This document shows, piece by piece, positions 12,371 to 24,889 of a DNA stretch of 64,000 nt; the stretch's first letter is position 1; each line of letters starts with the position of its first letter. Source of the stretch: Ridgeia piscesae (taxonomy: Eukaryota > Annelida > Polychaeta > Sabellida > Siboglinidae); NCBI GenBank assembly GCA_025642075.2, contig JAODUO010000422.1, positions 187,001 to 251,000 on the forward strand. Reading direction: 5' to 3'. Below the pieces are notes generated by a model. The model was not told the DNA's origin, made no database searches, and saw only the letters and a list, made by a program, of their open reading frames with translations. The translations under genes and the position numbers were made by a program.

Positions 12371-14398
12371 ATGTTACAGGTTACAAGTGTGTACAAGTAC
12401 AAGCCACTTACACACACTGGTCATCAATGTTACAGGTTACAAGTATGTACAACTACAAGGCACTTACACACACTGATCATCAATGTTACAGGTTACAAGT
12501 ATGTACAACTACAAGGCACTTACATACACTGGTCATCAATGTTACAGGTTACAAGTGTGTACAAGTACAAGCCACTTACACACACTGGTCATCAATGTTA
12601 CAGGTTACAAGTGTGTACAACTACAAGGCACTTACACACACTGGTCATCAATGTTACAGGTTACAAGTGTGTACAAGTACAAGCCACTTACACACACTGG
12701 TCATCAATGTTACAGGTTACAAGTGTGTACAAGTACAAGCCACTTACACACACTGGTCATCAATGTTACAGGTTACAAGTATGTACAACTACAAGGCACT
12801 TACACACACTGATCATCAATGTTACAGGTTACAAGTATGTACAACTGCAAGGCACTTACATACACTGGTCATCAATGTTACAGGTTACAAGTGTGTACAA
12901 GTACAAGCCACTTACACACACTGGTCATCAATGTTACATGTTACAAGTGTGTACAACTACAAGGCACTTACATACACTGGTCATCAATGTTACAGGTTAC
13001 AAGTGTGTACAAGTACAAGCCACTTACACACACTGGTCATCAATGTTACAGGTTACAAGTGTGTACAAGTACAAGCCACTTACACACACTGGTCATCAAT
13101 GTTACAGGTTACAAGTATGTACAACTACAAGGCACTTACACACACAGGTCACCAATGTTACAGGTTACAAGTGTGTACAACTACAAGGCACTTACACACA
13201 CTGGTCACCAATGTTACAGGTTACAAGTGTGTACAACTACAAGGCACTTACACACACAGGTCACCAATGTCACAGGTTACAAGTGTGTACAACTACAAGC
13301 CACTTACACACACTGGTCACCAATGTTACAGGTTACAAGTATGTACAACTACAAGGCACTTACACACACTGGTCACCAATGTTACAGGTTACAAGTGTGT
13401 ACAACTACAAGGCACTTACACACACAGGTCACCAATGTCACAGGTTACAAGTGTGTACAACTACAAGCCACTTACACACACTGGTCACCAATGTTACAGG
13501 TTACAAGTGTGTACAATTACAAGGCACTTACACACACAGGTCACCAATGTTACAAGTATGTACAACTACAAGGCACTTACACACACTGGTCACCAATGTC
13601 ACAGGTTACAAGTGTGTACAAGTACAAGGCACTTACACACACTGGTCACCAATGTTACAGGTTACAAGTGTGTACAAGTACAAGGCACTTACACACACTG
13701 GTCACCAATGTCACAGGTTACAAGTGTGTACAAGTACAAGCCACTTACACACACTGGTCACCAATGTTACAGGTTACAAGTGTGTACAACTACAAGGCAC
13801 TTACACACACAGGTCACCAATGTTACAAGTGTGTACAACTACAAGGCACTTACACACACTGGTCACCAATGTTACAGGTTACAAGTGTGTACAAATATAA
13901 GGCACTTACACACACTGGTCACCAATGTTACAGGTTACAAGTGTGTACAACTACAAGGCACTTACACACACTGGTCACCAATGTTACAGGTTACAAGTGT
14001 GTACAACTACAAGGCACTTACACACACTGGTCACCAATGTTACAGGTTACAAGTGTGTACAACTACAAGGCACTTACACACACTGGTCACCAATGTTACA
14101 GGTTACAAGTGTGTACAACTACAAGGCACTTACACACACTGGTCACCAATGTTACAGGTTACAAGTGTGTACAACTACAAGGCACTTACACACACTGGTC
14201 ACCAATGTTACAGGTTACAAGTGTGTACAACTACAAGGCACTTACACACACTGGTCACCAATGTTACAGGTTACAAGTGTGTACAACTACAAGGCACTTA
14301 CACACACTGGTCACCAATGTTACAGGTTACAAGTGTGTACAACTACAAGGCACTTACACACACTGGTCACCAATGTTACAGGTTACAAGTGTGTACTT
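12371..14398. repeat. 56-bp minisatellite array (about 36 copies)
   Basis: Units of 56 bp (ATGTTACAGGTTACAAGTGT, then GTACAACTACAAGGCACTTA, then CACACACTGGTCACCA) run from 12371 to 14398 with few variants. GTCATCA predominates in the left half and GTCACCA in the right half. A few units lack 8 bp (for example near 13540 and 13820). On the minus strand every unit contains TGTGTAAGTG, a near-consensus 5' splice site. A diverged flanking copy at 14441-14470 carries CCACTTACAACAACACTGGT. Long open frames here are repeat artefacts. Confidence 0.96.
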
Positions 14399-17300
14399 GA
14401 CACATGTAATAGATGTAGTATGTGTGACTACATATATTCACCACTTACAACAACACTGGTACATTACAATGCTAAGATCACAGATGATGGATATATGTTG
14501 TCCACAAATGTTGACATGCTGAATGAATATTGGCCTGCATTAAATCGATGAACATATAACAATTGCTTCTGTTTTGCTCTTGTTGAGAAAAAGTACCAAA
14601 TTATGTTTTTATTTATGTAGCTTATTGTGCACTTTATATAATCCAAACTATTGGTGTAGCCTTGACAACAACCATCATAATGCATTATAATTGTACCAAT
14701 AGAAAGGTGCAATATATCCTTCTAAAAGGTTCTCGGATAACATAAAACTTGAGGTATCGCACTATAAATAACACATCTGGCTGTGACAAAGCATATGATA
14801 ACATTTGTTTAGTGGAACTGTGAAGACTGTTTGACCAATAATCTCCCATTCCACCGTCCTGACAACTTTGAGAGACGAGACTGAACAAACATAGCCTCAG
14901 CACAACTGTGTCTGTGGCTCTCACCGCCAGTCTCTCTTCCATTTGGCCGCTCTGAATAGTCTCAACTACTGTTGACCTCCTGCTGGTAATTCTAGTCCAG
15001 CAATATTTTCATACAGCATATTTGGTCAATGATCCGACAAAGTGTTTACAAGTATGGTGTGCGTGAGTTTACACACTCGCATATTTGTTGACCAATGGCC
15101 ACACTGAATTAGACCTGAGCAAGTTTTAAGCATACATATAGAATATTAGTTTTCAGTGACGAACCTGATTTAGAAGTTGCTGAAAATACACAATGGATGG
15201 TTGTTTTGCACATCAAGTGTGATCATTTAATAAAGATGCATTTATAAAACATCAAAACAGTTATTACAGAGATTTAAGATAACAACATTTAGAATGTATA
15301 TGTGCATGCATATGTGTGGGTATGTGTTTGACAGAAATATTATTTTGGATTTCAAGCTAACTTAATCAGCTAAATCTTGTGGTAATGTACAACTTCAAAA
15401 TTTAAATGACTCGTCCCTGTACAAATCCATTTTCAGTGTCAAATATTTTAATCTACACAACATTTACACACAGTAAACATTATTTACTATATACATTAAC
15501 TGCATCGTAGAATGTTAGCCTTAATTTAGAACTTGCCTTAGTTATTCTATATCTAAAAGATTTCATGTGCAGCTTTATACTTGTTTATTTATATTTTATT
15601 TTTCTTGCAGACATTTTGTTATTTCAAAGCTCATAAAAGTCACCCATGGCATAAACTATATTTACAATCTGTGTTAACAAGAGAACATCTCAAAAGAGTA
15701 AAACGTTATGCTGACAAACAAACAAATCATGTCAGCTGTAATCAAGTGAATTTAGCACTGTGTGTCTGTGTGGCATAGTTTTAGCAGGAAAGATGAGACA
15801 CTTCCACGGGTACACAAAGGTCAAGTAATGTTACTAATTAAACATTTCACGCAGGGCCATCTGAGGTTAACTGAAGCTGTTTTACATTCTGAGTTCACCC
15901 CCAATTGAGTCAATACCCACAACACAGCCAGCCCAAACTGATCAAGTAGTCTACATTTAGTGCTCAGTTGATTACAACCTTTTATGGCAGAGTATTGAAC
16001 TTGCCACGAGTCTGTCTAAGCGCCTTACTGTGCAGCCGCTGCACAATTGTAATCTTGAGCATTATGACATTACAAGCGCGATTGATCGACTTGTGCAGGA
16101 TCACCAACAAGAAAGCAGCTGGCGTCCGCTGAACTCTGCATTCTAATAGGATAACTGCATAAAATAGCCGGCAACTCTTCAGTGAGATTATCCCGGAACG
16201 GAAGCATAAATCGAGCAGTTTTTCAATATGTACGTTTGTCTTGGTTACTAATTAAAGAAATCATAGGTTCTAGTTGGAAATAGAATTATCAGTTAAATGT
16301 TCACTTCGATCTTCACTAGCCATGATAACAGTGAAGTTTGCATGTATAGATGGCCATTTATGCTCAGACTAGACAATCATTTGAAGTTAGCAAGCTGTAG
16401 ATATTCTTGACAGAAAATGTGTCTTTCACAAATATCAGTGGGGTCATAATTCCATGTCAGATGGCTTTGACTACATATTGGAATTGGCTGATTTTTTAAT
16501 ATGTCAAAATATACATCAGAACCAGCTGATCTTGAAAATGTGTACTGATTTTTTGATTTTCTAAATTTTAGTGTAGGTCTAACGTTTTTGTAACTTTTGT
16601 CAGATTTGTCACAAGCTAAAAAAAGCATTTTCATGGACTCATGAAAGTGTGAATGTAGTTCTAAAATTTAGTTGAATGTGGAACCCAAATCTGCCATAAT
16701 CATTAGTGTCTTGTGAAAATAAGAAGACTGTGGCTGAGTGTGGCTGAGTGTGGCTGAGTGTGGCTGAGTGTGGCTGAGTGTGGCTGAGTGTGGCAGCTGC
16801 AAGTTGTGTACTTGTTTGTTCTAGGACATATTTGCAAGGGACAATTTACCCGAAAACACGGTACCCAATAACGTCTAATGTTTATTTTCAGTTCCACCAG
16901 AGGTCTAGTTGCTGTTCTCGACTACATTCAATGAGGACTCTTGCACTGGTTTACGTCACACATCTGCTACAAAATGAATAAATCATATTTTGCACAAATA
17001 CAAACATGGTCATAACCCCAGGTGTCTATATAGGTCACACAACTGAATAGCTTCCTCTACTTGTGTGCTTGTGTTACCAACCATTGAACACATTTTACTC
17101 TGGATTTTATTGATTTTTGACATTATTAGCATTTAGCTTAAACAATCTAATACATTAGAGGGATTGCCATAGAGGGCACCTCTGTATGAATATTATATAT
17201 GCTGCTATCTATAATACATGTTGAAAAAAATCATACAATCCAAACCAAAAAGAACACATCTCAAATTCTCTACCTGGTTTATAATATATACATTTATAGA

Positions 17301-18967
17301 ATACACCTGTAAAGTTGTGTGACCTACACCTCTGGTGATGTGACTTGAGTACTGGTCCAAAGTATGATTTAATTACTTCATTGGAGATGTGTGGTGCAAC
17401 TACACAGTACAACAGTTCTGATTTATTTTAGAAAAGCAACTAGACCTCTATTGTAGGTGTTGATATTTACATGTACATGTATATTTTGCCTTCCAAATAT
17501 GAGCCAGAATAAACAAAACCCCAATTTTAAGGTGCCACAGTTTTTCTTTTATTAATCTCACCCATAAAATTATGGCAGATCTAGATTTCTTATATGTCAT
17601 TTAGTCAACATCTCAAATTTCAAAGCTCTATGTTAAGCATTTACACCCCAGAAAATGAAATAAAAAATATATCAAATGAAGTTCAAATTTTCATGATAGC
17701 GTAATTGTTATACATATTTTGATAATAAAAAATCAGCCAATTCTAAGATGGTGTGGTGGATATTTGCCAGAAATGTTTTTCAAACTCTGGTCATATGACT
17801 GTTGCTATCAACAGACAATGATAACATAGAAACTGATATCCAATCTTAGAGCAACACACAAGCAGTTTTCACCATAATTACATAGAGCATCCTTCTGGTG
17901 ATCACTTTATGTGTCATTTCTGTTGTTGGTACTCACAATACACTATGCAAATAGACCATGAGTCTATCAGTTAATTTAATCCATGCTGTTAAACATATAA
18001 GTAAATAAATATTATGTTTAAATTGTAAATCATGGGCAAATGATCCATGAGATCAACAGAACATAATAAAAACACTTGGCACCTGGCACTAGACACTGGC
18101 AAACTGCCACAAAAAAAATTTATAAAGATATTTTGATATTGTTTTCCCCGTGTTGCTTAGTCACAATGGATTATTTTCTTTGTGCTGATATTGGTCTCAG
18201 CAAATAATTATACTTACATAGTAGTCTGATAAGTATTTGTTTTAGTCATGTTTTGTTTGTTTGTTTTTCTTAGCCAAGATTTAGATTATATTCTAAGGCA
18301 ACTAGGAAAATATGTTTTATAAATATTGCTTAAATGTTAGTAATAAGATAACTTTTATCACACATAAATCCTTGGAAACCAAGCTCAGAGGCACATCAAG
18401 ACAAAAGGGTTGAACAATATCAACGTTGATCAATATTCCAGTTGTCAACAGTGGATTTTAATGGCTGATATGAACCTAAAATCTCTAGTGCTTTCCTGGA
18501 AGCACAGTTGTTTTTTCTGCTCCAAACCACCCATCAACTGTGTTGTCTTCATGAAGATTCTGAGAAGCAACCACATTCCCAGTTCACTGTCTTTTCAGTG
18601 GAATAATGTAGGCAGCCCACAACGTTTCTCTGTTTTTCTTTCATAAATTAAATAATTCTTACCAATGTACAGTGTAATGGTTATGGTTGGCAACGTGATA
18701 CTGTAGTACCAGTAAAGCTAATTTGACAGTTCAGCGGTAGATTTTAAGGTAAAAAGTCTGGTAACCCACGTGTATTTCCAACATAGAGACTTCTGTAGCC
18801 AGCCTTGAAATCAAGTCAAATTAATGTTAAATACAAAATGTAATGTTTATTCATCTGAGTCAATGTCATAAACAAATAATGTTTTGCTTACTGAGTCACA
18901 CTGGATTATTTTATTTATGCTGACCGGACATTTGTCTCATCGACAATATTGCGTTGCTATCTAGCTA
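14399..18967. other. non-coding AT-rich stretch
   Basis: No gene or RNA is recognised. It contains a short 10-bp tandem repeat (16730-16795) and a weak interspersed-repeat match around 18365-18470. On the minus strand GTAAGTGG at 14441-14448 could be the donor of an untranslated first exon (see findings). Confidence 0.5.
16730..16795. repeat. 10-bp tandem repeat (6-7 copies)
   Basis: Perfect head-to-tail copies of TGGCTGAGTG. Confidence 0.9.
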
Positions 18968-19089
18968 TGGTGTATAAAATGGTAGATAGACCTGAGTTCC
19001 CGAAATGATCAGATTCTTTTCTTCCATTAATGACCACCAGTCAACTTGCTGACCATTATATAATTGAGTGAATTAGTGAGTCCACTTCA

Positions 19090-19315
19090 GGTAAAACATT
19101 TACCCCATGTATGGGATCTTTTACTTCCCCTGGCTTCCACCAGACAGAAGGGGCCACCAGATATTAGTGTCTTTTCTTAAATACACAGGCAAATATGGGC
19201 TGAACAAAATTGCTTATGTTTCGAAACATTGGCAGGTATGACTGAACCACCATCCCACGATTGACAGTCCGGCGCTCTAAACTAAAGTCTAACGCGCGAC
19301 CACCACTCCCACTTT
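19090..19315 (-). repeat. candidate tRNA-derived SINE
   Basis: On the minus strand, 19312 down to about 19235 reads like a decayed tRNA head. It has GTTAGAC and TAGTTTAGAGCG near the start, an anticodon-arm-like GCGCCGGACTGTCAATC, and GGTTCAGTC close to a B box (GGTTCRANNCC). A body with CCCTTCTGTCTGG and AAAGATCCCATACATGGGG follows. The tRNA-like head followed by an unrelated body is the usual SINE layout. No target-site duplication was found and no second full copy lies in the window, so this is tentative. Confidence 0.4.
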
Positions 19316-20774
19316 TTCATTGAACTGAAACAGGACTAGAACTGAGTATATGGAGTAGACTGCATTATGTAACCCCGTACTTTAAAGACCAGCACCTCAG
19401 CAGGTGAGCATCAGGGTAGAGGAACTGCATAGGAAGTTTGGACTGATACGATCGTTCTTAGATTTCCAATGGCTAGAATATCCTGTGTTAACACGGACCA
19501 TGAAAACTAGACCGAACCATCTGTCGGCGAGGAGCGTCAATTAAGCAGCCAAGGGCCGAAACATATCATTCTGCATGTGCCATGGATGTGCTTGTGGTCA
19601 ACGAATCGTGCCACTGCCTTCGTCTCACATACAGTCTCAGTACGTCAACAGACTGTGTCGACTCATGTCCCGGCATGAGTGATAGACATGATGGAGCACA
19701 TAACCCAGCTCCAATTCAACGCGAAATCAGGAAATCAAAAAATCGCGCGTAAACTTGTCGCACCGCGCCAAAGTAAGCTAAAACAGATTTTCAAAAAAGC
19801 AGGAAATTTATAAATTTCACTTACCTAATACCGGTTTATCAATTTCCTATGTATGATAATCATGATATTACTTTGTCGTGCATCTGAGCGCATAAATCTA
19901 GACGACTAGAGCGTCAGCTGTAAATACCATTAATCAGCAACACCTCCATGTTTTGTCAACTTCGGCCAAACCTTGGTAACCCTCACACGTGACCAATTTT
20001 GGCTAACCAAAACGCGTAAGACATTATCGTTAGCCAATCAATTTAGTTCTTATGCAGAACGTTTGCGTACGGTCTCCGCTATATTAAGGACTCGAACAGG
20101 AATTATTTTTATTTCTCCAATAATTATGAACGTAGAAATCAAGAAAAATGCAGCAATTATAGATATAGACTTTGAATTACACATTCCTAGAATACACCGT
20201 TAGTAGCCTTTGAAACGTATAAGCCACTTAATTATCGCTGAAACAGTTGCGTTCATATGTAATGTAATTTAAAAAAGTGACGATTTTCACTCCACTAATT
20301 TTACAAGTATCACTGCTATTTAGTTTGTTTTATATAAAATAAAACTGACACAAATATTCTGCTTCACCGTCTCTGTCAGTATCACACTACAGTGTAACAC
20401 AGCATGAATATTTAATTAACAACATTATTATGGGTTATTATTTTTATTTCATCAGATTTACAACTGCATTCAAACATTTGTATTATTATTCATAGAATAC
20501 TGTATAGATTTTTTTTTAATTAAAATTAAATCAAAAATAATCACAGCAGTTGTAATCTACTTTAAAAATAAAAATGCTGCCGATTCTAATATGGTTAAGT
20601 ACAAATTCACTAATAATTTAGCATAATTATACACATCAGAAAAGGCACACATTATATTCTGAATCAACAATATAAAATATATTGACCCCCTGAATTTAAA
20701 GCTTAATTTCAATGATGTTGAAATATTGGATTATTATCGCTAAATATAATTTTTTAAGTGATAACATTTGAATA

Positions 20775-21586
20775 CAGTGAAACCTGTCTTGGGCGACCGC
20801 CCCTCCAGCTCGGCAAAAGCAGTCGCTCAAAACAGGTGGTCACTTATAACAGGTTGCACACAAAATAATGTCGGCATAATTTTGAATGCATGTATAATCT
20901 ACACAGGTAGGCAGGCAAGTATTACACTAGTATAATAGAAACAAGATCATTAATACATTTTGTATTTAGGAGTATTTAGGACAATGTGTAAGACTAGGTA
21001 CAGACACATTGGGCTACAAGTTAGTGTATTACGTTCATCATTGCTAATATCAGATTTACATTTCTGTCCTCTGAAAATTCTTTGAACACTGTTCACCTAA
21101 AATCACCACTTAGTTGTCTGCTAAAAAGCATTTTGCTTTTCTGCATTGTGCAGTTTCAAGCAATTCCTCTGCCTGGCAAATTTAAGCAGTGAACTGTGGC
21201 TGATGTGTGCATAAGCCAAATCATGCAGTGTCTGTAGATGTTCAGCTGTCTGCTGAAATGTGAGCAGCATCAGTGATGGCATCTCCTCCTCGTCATCCCC
21301 ATCATCCTCGCGCACTTTGATATTCAAATCAAATAAATCGACCAATCAGATAAATTGACGATACAGGTATTTAGTGAAGATGAAACCAACAATGAAACAT
21401 GTTCTGGTCACTGCTAGCAGGTGAAAACAACAGTTACGGGAACAGTTTGTGTGGTCATCAGTCGCGTTTGGCTGTTAGTTGTTCACGGCATGTAACTTTT
21501 AATCAGAAATGAGCCATGCACAGGAAAGCGATCGTTCGAGAGGGGTGGTCGCTCATGACAGAGGTTGCTCAAGACAGGTTTTACTG
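20775..21586. mobile_element. 812-bp pogo/Tigger-type DNA transposon derivative with TIRs and TA target-site duplication
   Basis: The left end is CAGTGAAACCTGTCTTGGGC and the right end, on the other strand, is CAGTAAAACCTGTCTTGAGC. Homology continues inward through GCGACC/GAGCAACC and further GACC-rich sequence. The element is flanked on both sides by TA (20773-20774 and 21587-21588). Terminal CAGT and TA duplications are characteristic of Tc1/mariner-pogo elements. An internal minus-strand open frame (21121-21345) has an acidic segment (DDGDDEEEM) then a Leu/His-rich segment, which resembles the end of a Tigger/TIGD-type transposase. No DDE catalytic domain is present, so this is an internally deleted, non-autonomous copy. 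Confidence 0.8.
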
Positions 21587-21589
21587 TAT

Positions 21590-22340
21590 ACCTGTAGTTA
21601 CCAAACATAATAAATTGTTGATATTTTTTATTTATTGTTCTTCTCTCCCTGTATATGAGCAGTGCGTTTGGTTTTACTCCTGTTCATTGCTCCCCACTCC
21701 CGTTGTTTGCTCTTTGCTCTTTGCTGTTTGCTGACCTGCCAATCCCTCTAAACCTTCATTTACACAAATTTCCCAGCACAGTTTAGGTCTTCCTTTTTTA
21801 TATTCTATTATTAGGGCATCCGCTTTCTCTGCCAGCCATTATTCCCACAGTCATTCTGTATGTCCTGCCCACATTATATAGCCGCCATCTCACTAACTTC
21901 TTCCTAAAACTTTTTTCACTCCAACTTCCTCCCTCGTTCTTCCATTCTCCTTACACCAGCAATACTCAAGAAACTTGTATCATCTGCCAGTCTTTTTCCG
22001 TCACATTTTCTGTCTCTGAAGAAACCAAATGAGTGTACAAATGTGTTTACACTCATTCAGTTTCTTAAGGGACAGAAATTTGCAGGGAAGTACAAGCAGG
22101 AGCTAGTGCATGGAGGGGAGTGGACGGGTGGTGCGAGACAGGTACATATGTAAACTGAATGAGGTAAAATATTTGTTGAAGGCAAAGAAAACTAGTATAT
22201 AGTGGATATTTACTAATAACGTAATCAGAAACTTGGAATAACTGAATATAGTGGGAACTGTTTCGAGATGTTTTATGAAACACTAAAACACCAAACATAG
22301 TGTGTGATATTCTTTAAATGACTAAATGTTAGAGATAGGT

Positions 22341-22391
<51 letters not shown>

Positions 22392-23875
22392 TACATACAT
22401 AGGTTAGGTTATAGAAGCATGGTTAGCTTGTATCCCCTGTTGACATTAAAATAGTAATACAAGAACCAATGTGCTGCCACCTGTTGGGAATGATAACATT
22501 AGCCAGTCCTGCAACCACTATCTCCCTGCTTCCATGTCATTATGGAGTCAGTTATCTGGGTGACAATCTTAATTATCTGATTAGTATCATTCTCTTAAAT
22601 CAAATATCATACCTATGGTACACATATTCAACATTTATTTTAAATATAGTTTAGTATTATTTAGTGTATTTAACAGATTTAGCAGCATGTTTTTTCTGTG
22701 AAACTCTTCACATATTTTTTATAATGTATTTTATGTATTAGATGTATTGACTTATGAAATTTCCATTACAATATCAGAAATATGAATACATTTGGTCAAA
22801 TAAAATTCTACGGTGAGTGCTTTGTGGATAGGCTAGAGAGTTTTCATTGATGGGACAGGATTAAGGGGCAGGCCTGCATTGTATCACACACGTCACTGAT
22901 TACATCACAGTAGGCAAAGGACATATTGTACTGCATACATATTATGTAAATTATGCACAAGTAAAATGTTCAAACCAGATTTCTTATTTCACAACTAACC
23001 CAGAATGTCCTCTCAAGTGATGTGCTGGAGGCTCCTGTAGCAGGTTGAAGCTATATCATAATGACAACTATGACAGGTGCGCCCTCTAATGTTGACAGGG
23101 CACTGTTAATAGGTTAGGTTGTATCATCAAAGAATTTAAATCAGGTAGCAGTCACTTGGGTACCACCATCTTTTGCTGCGATAACATTATATGGTTTTTA
23201 ATAACTGAATAACTATTTAAAGTTAACATAGCACCACTTCACCGTGTCAATTTATTCTGAAAATAACTCGTGCTTCTGGGTGCTTATTGAGCAGCGACTG
23301 TCTCCAAAACTGTGGCACAACCAAATGATCCATGCACTATCAGAACAAGAGATGGTGTGGCCTCTTTAACGTCAATATGGCACATGGCTGAGTGACTGTG
23401 GATTCTCATTACTCAAATATTTTGGCATACTGTATTTATTATATAGTAATAAATGTTTGTTCACAACTTGAAACTGAATGGCATAATATGTTAAATAAGC
23501 AGGCTTTTAAATGCAAGTTTTAAAAACATGTTTATGAAATCATGCTTCTTTTTAATAACAACTATAATAATGCAAGGCACAGGGTCACACGAGTCACTCA
23601 ATCGAGTCACCCATCAACTGCATATTCCTTGATCCACAATTACCAAGTCTTCCTATAACATAACAATATCAGCAACAGCCACAAATTATAATTATAGCCA
23701 ACTCACCAATGGTAGAAAAGGGAAGCATGCATAGAATTAACTCCTGGTGATCACCATTATGCTAGCTTGGTAGACATAGTATGACACAGCAGCTGACACC
23801 ACAAACATCGTACATGGCCTGGTGCAACAGTGAGAAGAACTATTACTTATTGATCATATCATCATAATGTCTGGC
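21590..23875. other. non-coding stretch downstream of CISD3
   Basis: AT-rich DNA with a (TA)n/(CA)n microsatellite at about 22348-22390. No gene or RNA is recognised. The lower-numbered end of the CISD3 transcript (its 3' UTR) should lie near 23400-23875, but no poly(A) signal can be assigned with confidence. Confidence 0.5.
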
Positions 23876-24889
23876 TTATGTTGACCTCACAGCCGACTGA
23901 ATCTCTTCTTTCTTGTGTGAGCCATCACAGAACGGCCGGTTGTTCGATTGTTTACAGTTACACAGTGAATATTCCTTTGTTTCTTCCACGGTGAATAAGA
24001 TTGGACGATACTTGGGCGTGGTCTTCTCGAATGTAGTTCCTTCAACTTTTTTGTGCCAGCCATCACACATTGGCTGGAGGGAAACAACACACATATTGAG
24101 ATGTACATAGTTACATGTGACCTGATAACACAATTACTGATAGAAATAAACACAAACTTGTATGAACTCTAACTACCATAATAATTTAAACGCATTTTAC
24201 ATTTCAGCCATTTGTTGCAATATAAAAAACAGGTTGCACAGAATACTAAGGGTGCGCTCCCGTCTAATGTTTAAAGTCACACTTGCAGAGTTTCTAGCGT
24301 GCTAGATGCTTTCTTTAGTAACTTCCCTTGACTGGCATTGTATAGTAGGTTTTGATGTGACTGACATTACTATTACATGTGATTGACGTTACATTATTAA
24401 GTGTTCCACAAATGCTAATTTCTGGTTCATAAATACCACAAATACTGAAGTCACAACTTGTAAAAGAATAATGCGTGACACATTTCAGTTCAGAGAGTAC
24501 ATGCCAAGTAACCAACTTACATAAATAAACATGTCACATTTTCCATGACTGATGTTAGATATGTTACTTGTAAAGTTACTTAGGAAGTAACTCTCTCTCC
24601 CTTCCCTGCACCCTCTCACTCTCCAACGCCCCCAACCCACCTGGTTCTTGCTGTAGCCACATGTACAGAACGCGTACTTCTTCCCAACCTCCAGCTTCAT
24701 TGGGAATGATTTCTTATCAAAGATCTTTCCCTTCGGAAACTGTACGTCATATTCTCCGGGGTATTTGGGAGACTCCCGGTGGGTCAGGTTGCGCCGACCT
24801 TCTGACCTCCACAGAAGGTCACTGTCAGGACTTGGTGTATCAGGGCGTTTAAATGACCCACGATGTTTCCATGATACCACTGATCTGAC
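23876..24889 (-). CDS. CISD3: CISD3-like mitochondrial iron-sulfur protein, last two exons (5' end not found)
   Basis: Two exons join in phase 0: 24641-24889 (83 codons, GTGGGT donor) and 23876-24073 (65 codons plus TAA). Together they give two CDGSH motifs, the layout of CISD3/MiNT, which binds two [2Fe-2S] clusters per chain in the mitochondrial matrix. CISD1 and CISD2 have only one motif. Motif 1 spans the splice junction: CTCGYSKNQ|PMCDGWH. Motif 2 is CNCKQSNNRPFCDGSH. Both keep the C-X-C-X2-S-X3-P-X-C-D-G-X-H ligand set. Motif 1 has Trp where the family usually has Ser, Ala or Thr before the His ligand. The stretch before motif 1 (KYPGEYDVQFPKGKIFDKK) is typical of the family. Exon 24641-24889 follows a TTTACAG acceptor, so an upstream exon with the start codon and mitochondrial presequence exists at higher coordinates; I could not identify it. 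Confidence 0.88.

Noticed and set aside
12371..14551. Open frames of 208-657 codons
   Set aside because: Pure translation of a 56-bp repeat in several frames.
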